In this document: in pieces, positions 61,101 through 64,000 of the stretch
How the letters are laid out: each line of letters begins with the position of its first letter
How positions within the stretch are numbered: the first letter of the stretch is position 1
NCBI GenBank assembly: GCA_015146655.1
Contig: VKHL01000008.1
Location: 248,001-312,000 of the forward strand
Direction of reading: 5' to 3'
Length of the DNA: 64,000 nt
Origin: Ochromonas danica
Lineage: Eukaryota > Sar > Chrysophyceae > Chromulinales > Chromulinaceae
Position numbers and translations under genes: made by a program
Notes under the pieces: model-generated
The model's database searches: none
Seen by the model: the letters and a program-made list of their open reading frames with translations, nothing else
What the model was told of the DNA's origin: nothing

Positions 61101-61375
61101 CTATGCTTCCAGACAAGTCTGCTCAGTCTGAGGCATCCAAACAGAATGGCAATGCCAAAAATTCCCAAGTGACTAATAAAGAAAGCTCTAAAAAGAAGAA
61201 AGCGAAGCAAGGTTATTCCTATGGCAAAGTTCGTGGAAAGTTCGATCCCGCAAAGTATGCTGAAGAGATGGGTGACGAAGAAGACGACGGAAACTCGGCC
61301 GATATCAATGATCATGACTATGGCCAAGGCGGAGCAGGCTGCTGTGTGCCAGGAGGAGCTTGCAATATCATGTGA
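58171..61375 (+). CDS. Triple PX-like domain protein with CaaX box
   Basis: Ten exons (58171..58290, 58460..58668, 58743..58812, 58885..58961, 59044..59561, 59625..59976, 60044..60443, 60508..60803, 60872..61015, 61078..61375) give 827 residues. Three related modules occur at about residues 10-150, 250-425 and 545-725. Each starts with a strand pair (for example FLAVSVLRGDMVPK, then HHTYDTIIRIL) and continues with FD.YR.LK..L..G, then FP.TYRRSSLG..LTE..L..R...LN.W, then P.DAQ.LI..FL. This is the order of a PX phosphoinositide-binding domain, with a divergent RRYxDF motif. The tail is Lys-rich and ends GCCVPGGACNIM: a CNIM CaaX box with a preceding Cys pair. I infer an endomembrane protein held by phosphoinositides plus prenylation. 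No SNX-BAR, RGS or GTPase part is present. An overlapping upstream ATG at 58140 opens a short frame. Confidence 0.82.
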
Positions 61376-62138
61376 GCAATTTTGTTTAGAATAATCATAG
61401 TATTGACTGATAGGTAGATAGATCAACCTCATAAGTTCTGCAAGCAAGTCTCGAGCGGTTTGCTGTTGCAATTACATTTCCGTGCGATGACCACCTCTTG
61501 TTGTAAGATGTTGCACTCATCAGTCCCACACTGCAGCTATCCTCATGTAGCAGCATTGCGGCGATGTTGACGATGAGACATTCCTGAATGACCATAACAT
61601 AATCATATCTCTGTGAGTGTGCTAATATGTTCTCGATATGCGTGTTATTTGTGCTATTAGAACAAAGAATAACAAGCATTCACTTTAGGACGACCATCAC
61701 CATCCAGAGCCTAACTACCGGACTAGACTACTTGTACAAACTTCCACCACCCAAGGCGCCAGATTGCCAGATTACCAGATTATCGCCTCCTAGCGGCCTG
61801 TCATCGTCCAACCGTTGTTGGTCTAGCATGGTTTGGATTGACTTTCGCAGCTCCATTCCAAACATCCCAACCCGAACCCTCTGTGCTAATATAGTGCAGA
61901 AGAGAGCTCTTTAGAAGAAGGAGGCTCAAAAGTGACTGGAGATGTCTCTATGAAGCAACTGAGGGCGAGGAAAAAAGTCATTTGAGGTTGTGTGGAAAGG
62001 AGGTGCTTTATTATTCCAAACCAGACTTGGTAGAAGTATGAGTTCTCCGCGGCTGTTGACCTGCTGGTGTGGGAAGCCACGCCACAAACCAACACAAGAA
62101 AGAAAACGTCAGGGCATTCACTAACGTAGGCTGAAGAA
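61376..62138. other. Intergenic region between the triple-PX and glycosyltransferase-like genes
   Basis: These 763 bp hold the 3' flank of one plus-strand gene and the 5' flank of the next. GCCAGATTGCCAGATTACCAGATTA (61769-61793) is a short threefold repeat of CCAGATT. Open frames here are under 130 codons and have no recognisable features. No RNA gene was seen. Confidence 0.5.
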
Positions 62139-63122
62139 ATGAACGGACAATACTTGATGGTTCTATTCCTGGGGCTTTCTTTCTGGTGGTTAAATCGTAT
62201 CATGGGACATGTGGTAGACCAAAATAATTCGAGTGAGGTCGCCCAGAAAGAGATGAACATCAAAGTGGTCTACTTTGCTTTCATCCACCCACAACGAAAT
62301 TGGAAGTTTCTTATTCAATCTCAATTGAATCATTTGAAAAGCATAGGATTGTTGGACGAGGCAGAGCTGTGTATCTCCGTTTCGACAGCCCACCATGCAA
62401 ATGAGCTAGTGGACACCTCCATCGATCGCCTCCAACAAGCAGCTGATGCTATTGACAGCCTTCTGAAAGGACATGCACAATATCGAATTTCGCTAACCTT
62501 GGGTAACTTTTATGAATATCCGGGTATTTCTGAAGTCTGGCATTGGGCTCGCCAGATTGCAAGTCCCCAGCAAGCGCGGAACACTCTTTTTCTGTATTTT
62601 CATACAAAAGGAATGATCTTCCATGGTGATGAAACGAAAAGGCATGACTTGCCTTTCTTCAGTATGGTCATTGAACCTTGGAAGACTGTGAGAGAGCATT
62701 TTATGTCTGATCCTCTGTTAAACAAAGCTGGTTTTGCTATCTCTAATCATGGCTGGGGATGGCACAATTTCTGGTGGGCAAGAGCTTCCTATTTACAAAC
62801 TTTAGAATATCCAATACGTAACCCCTTTCGGTTCTATTACGAAGAATGGCTGGGCAGAGTACAACAAAATAAGCACTTTCGATCTGGTGTAGATCTTCAT
62901 TTGGATGTGAATGTAACAGATCCTCATTGGCGCCATGGCGGCGGCTATAACTTCAGCACATGTGCTGATGGTTGGAGTATGGCTCTTGGCGAATATCGAC
63001 GAGGTATTGGTGCAGATGCTGCTTGCATTGAGAAACTGAAGGAAAGTAACAAATCTGAGCCATTGCCAGTGCAAGTTGTCAACTATGCTATTGATGGACA
63101 GCCTTGTTACTCGTTTTGTTAA
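62139..63122 (+). CDS. Type II membrane glycosyltransferase-like protein
   Basis: A single exon encodes 327 residues. A short N terminus is followed by a hydrophobic anchor (LMVLFLGLSFWWLNRIM). The luminal part includes NTLFLYFHTKGM, W.TVREHFM, GWGWHNFWWARASYL, PFRFYYEEWLGR and a cysteine-containing end (NFSTCADG, QPCYSFC). The words L..FHTKG followed by a FWWARASYL motif are familiar from uncharacterised glycosyltransferase-like proteins of protists and bacteria, where the HTKG strand sits in a GT-A-like fold. No clear DxD is visible (DLHLDVNVTD is the nearest). N-glycosylation sites support a luminal location. A Golgi sugar transferase is my inference, and the donor and acceptor are unknown. 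Confidence 0.65.
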   Translation: MNGQYLMVLFLGLSFWWLNRIMGHVVDQNNSSEVAQKEMNIKVVYFAFIHPQRNWKFLIQSQLNHLKSIGLLDEAELCISVSTAHHANELVDTSIDRLQQAADAIDSLLKGHAQYRISLTLGNFYEYPGISEVWHWARQIASPQQARNTLFLYFHTKGMIFHGDETKRHDLPFFSMVIEPWKTVREHFMSDPLLNKAGFAISNHGWGWHNFWWARASYLQTLEYPIRNPFRFYYEEWLGRVQQNKHFRSGVDLHLDVNVTDPHWRHGGGYNFSTCADGWSMALGEYRRGIGADAACIEKLKESNKSEPLPVQVVNYAIDGQPCYSFC

Positions 63123-63733
63123 CTTTTCTCATGCAATGCCATCTCTTATCATGATGGAGAATGGATAACCGCAATAATAATGTGCGATACAGAGTGTGGA
63201 TAACCGCAGTAATAACATGCGATGTGCCTTGGGTTGTGATACAACAACAATGGCAAATCTAATTTTGAGTCTTTGCAGTTCAAGGAATGTTCTTCCTCGC
63301 CGTTATTGTATATGCTTTGACAACACATACTTGGTAAATTTAAGTTTTTAGAACTTCTTGTATTTCTATTCTTAAAACTTTCTCCACTTGGCTTCTAAAT
63401 TGAAATCAAACTCAGCTGTTTTTGCTATGAAATATCGAAGGCTCGCTGGCTAATATGACCACCATGTGCCTGTGAAGTACAACTAATGACCTTTCAGATG
63501 ATTTATGGCTCATAGAAATGACATCATTCTGATATGGTAAATCATGTCAGACGTAATCATGTCAATACAAGAGAATACAAGCAAATCACTGTTCATTGCC
63601 ATAGTGGCTTCCAGAAACTGTTTCTGCTGTGGAAAACGACTTTTTGACATTTCTTGGGAGGATTTCTGATTCTTCTTCTTTGTATTGAATTGGATGACAT
63701 TGTCAGGATGATGTTTTGGCTAACAAGGTTATC
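63123..63733. other. Intergenic region before the last partial gene
   Basis: These 611 bp are AT-rich. GATAACCGCA.TAATAA...TGCGAT is repeated at 63163-63186 and 63199-63222. No gene, poly(A) hexamer in the usual place or RNA gene was recognised. Confidence 0.45.
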
Positions 63734-64000
63734 ATGAGATTGTTCATGACCAAACCAAACCTCTTCCTGCTCTTGCTGCTTGGGTGGAGGTCGACTTTGA
63801 TTGCTGGCGCCACACTAGTCTCAACGATGAAAGTTCTCAAAGCTGCAGGAGTGCTCCTGGGCACGATCTGGTTTGAAAATCCTCAAGCTGTTCCCAGTCG
63901 AGTACTCAATGACTGCATGGATACCAGAGAAGGGCTGATGGGGCAGTGCCCCGATCCTTCTCGAAGTGTTCGCAGTGCCAAAGCTGTGCTTAGATCAAAC
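63734..64000 (+). CDS. 5' end of a gene for a secreted or membrane protein (partial)
   Basis: An open frame starts at ATG 63734 (MRLFMTKPNLFLLLLLGW), 39 bp after an in-frame stop, and stays open to the window edge (89 codons). A second in-frame ATG is at 63746. The start is a good signal peptide or signal anchor. The following residues include FENPQAVPSRVLNDCMD and MGQCPDPSRS, with two cysteines, and are not recognised. An intron could lie within the visible part. Confidence 0.55.
   Translation, partial: MRLFMTKPNLFLLLLLGWRSTLIAGATLVSTMKVLKAAGVLLGTIWFENPQAVPSRVLNDCMDTREGLMGQCPDPSRSVRSAKAVLRSN

Noticed and set aside
61627-61914. A 95-codon plus-strand frame between the PX and glycosyltransferase-like genes
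   Set aside because: Composition and codon use look random. There is no signal, domain or splice context to support it.
62139-63122. Possible viral origin of the glycosyltransferase-like gene
   Set aside because: Glycosyltransferases of this general kind occur in large viruses, but no other viral feature lies nearby and the flanks are ordinary host-like sequence.

Overview
This is gene-dense nuclear DNA from a eukaryote. Almost every multi-exon gene resolves with GT-AG introns of about 58-86 nt (one is about 169 nt). Neighbouring start codons can be 61-130 bp apart, and the products are typical eukaryotic ones: SF3B5, EMC3, ArfGAP1-like, a TCAIM-like protein, a tweety-like channel, an STK16-like kinase, MRH and PX domains, and CaaX boxes. 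There are no operons, no rRNA, and no mobile element, viral relic or CRISPR array that I could recognise. A free-living protist is the likeliest source. The presence of tweety, TCAIM and GNPTG-like genes together with a giant N-glycosylated surface protein does not settle the lineage, so I leave it open.

Layout. Positions 1-23.0 kb hold the minus-strand 5' part of one gigantic secreted protein (more than 7,600 residues here). Nearly all of it lies in one 22.7-kb exon, and its 3' end lies outside the window. From 23.4 to 29 kb come a membrane-anchored cupin/JmjC-like protein (+), an ALDH11/GapN-like aldehyde dehydrogenase (-) and a tweety-like five-pass membrane protein (-). From 29 to 36 kb come a long Msp1-clade AAA ATPase (-), the U2 snRNP subunit SF3B5 (+), a bacterial beta-class-like GST (-) and a degenerate STK16-like kinase with a C-terminal CaaX-like motif (+). 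A 3,020-residue acidic repeat protein (-) fills 36.2-45.6 kb and carries a recent internal duplication. From 45.7 to 55 kb come TCAIM-like (+), an MRH-domain secretory protein (+), EMC3 (-), a secreted Rossmann/methyltransferase-like protein (+), an ArfGAP1-like protein (-) and an uncharacterised single-pass membrane protein (-). From 55.6 kb to the end come an EF-hand coiled-coil protein (-), a ten-exon protein with three tandem PX-like modules and a CNIM CaaX box (+), a type II membrane glycosyltransferase-like protein (+) and the 5' end of a secreted protein (+).

The genes do not form one pathway. A loose theme is the secretory and endomembrane system: EMC3 inserts membrane proteins, the ArfGAP acts on Golgi coats, the MRH protein reads mannose glycans, the glycosyltransferase-like protein would build glycans, the PX protein would bind phosphoinositides, and the giant protein is a heavily glycosylated surface product. 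The most unusual items are the giant single-exon surface protein, the triple-PX prenylated protein, the YEDTF-repeat protein with its duplicated block, and a 10-nt periodic GGTCAAAA array upstream of the GST gene. Exon coordinates were derived by eye from splice motifs and reading phase. All joined models are divisible by three and free of internal stops, but none is supported by transcripts.
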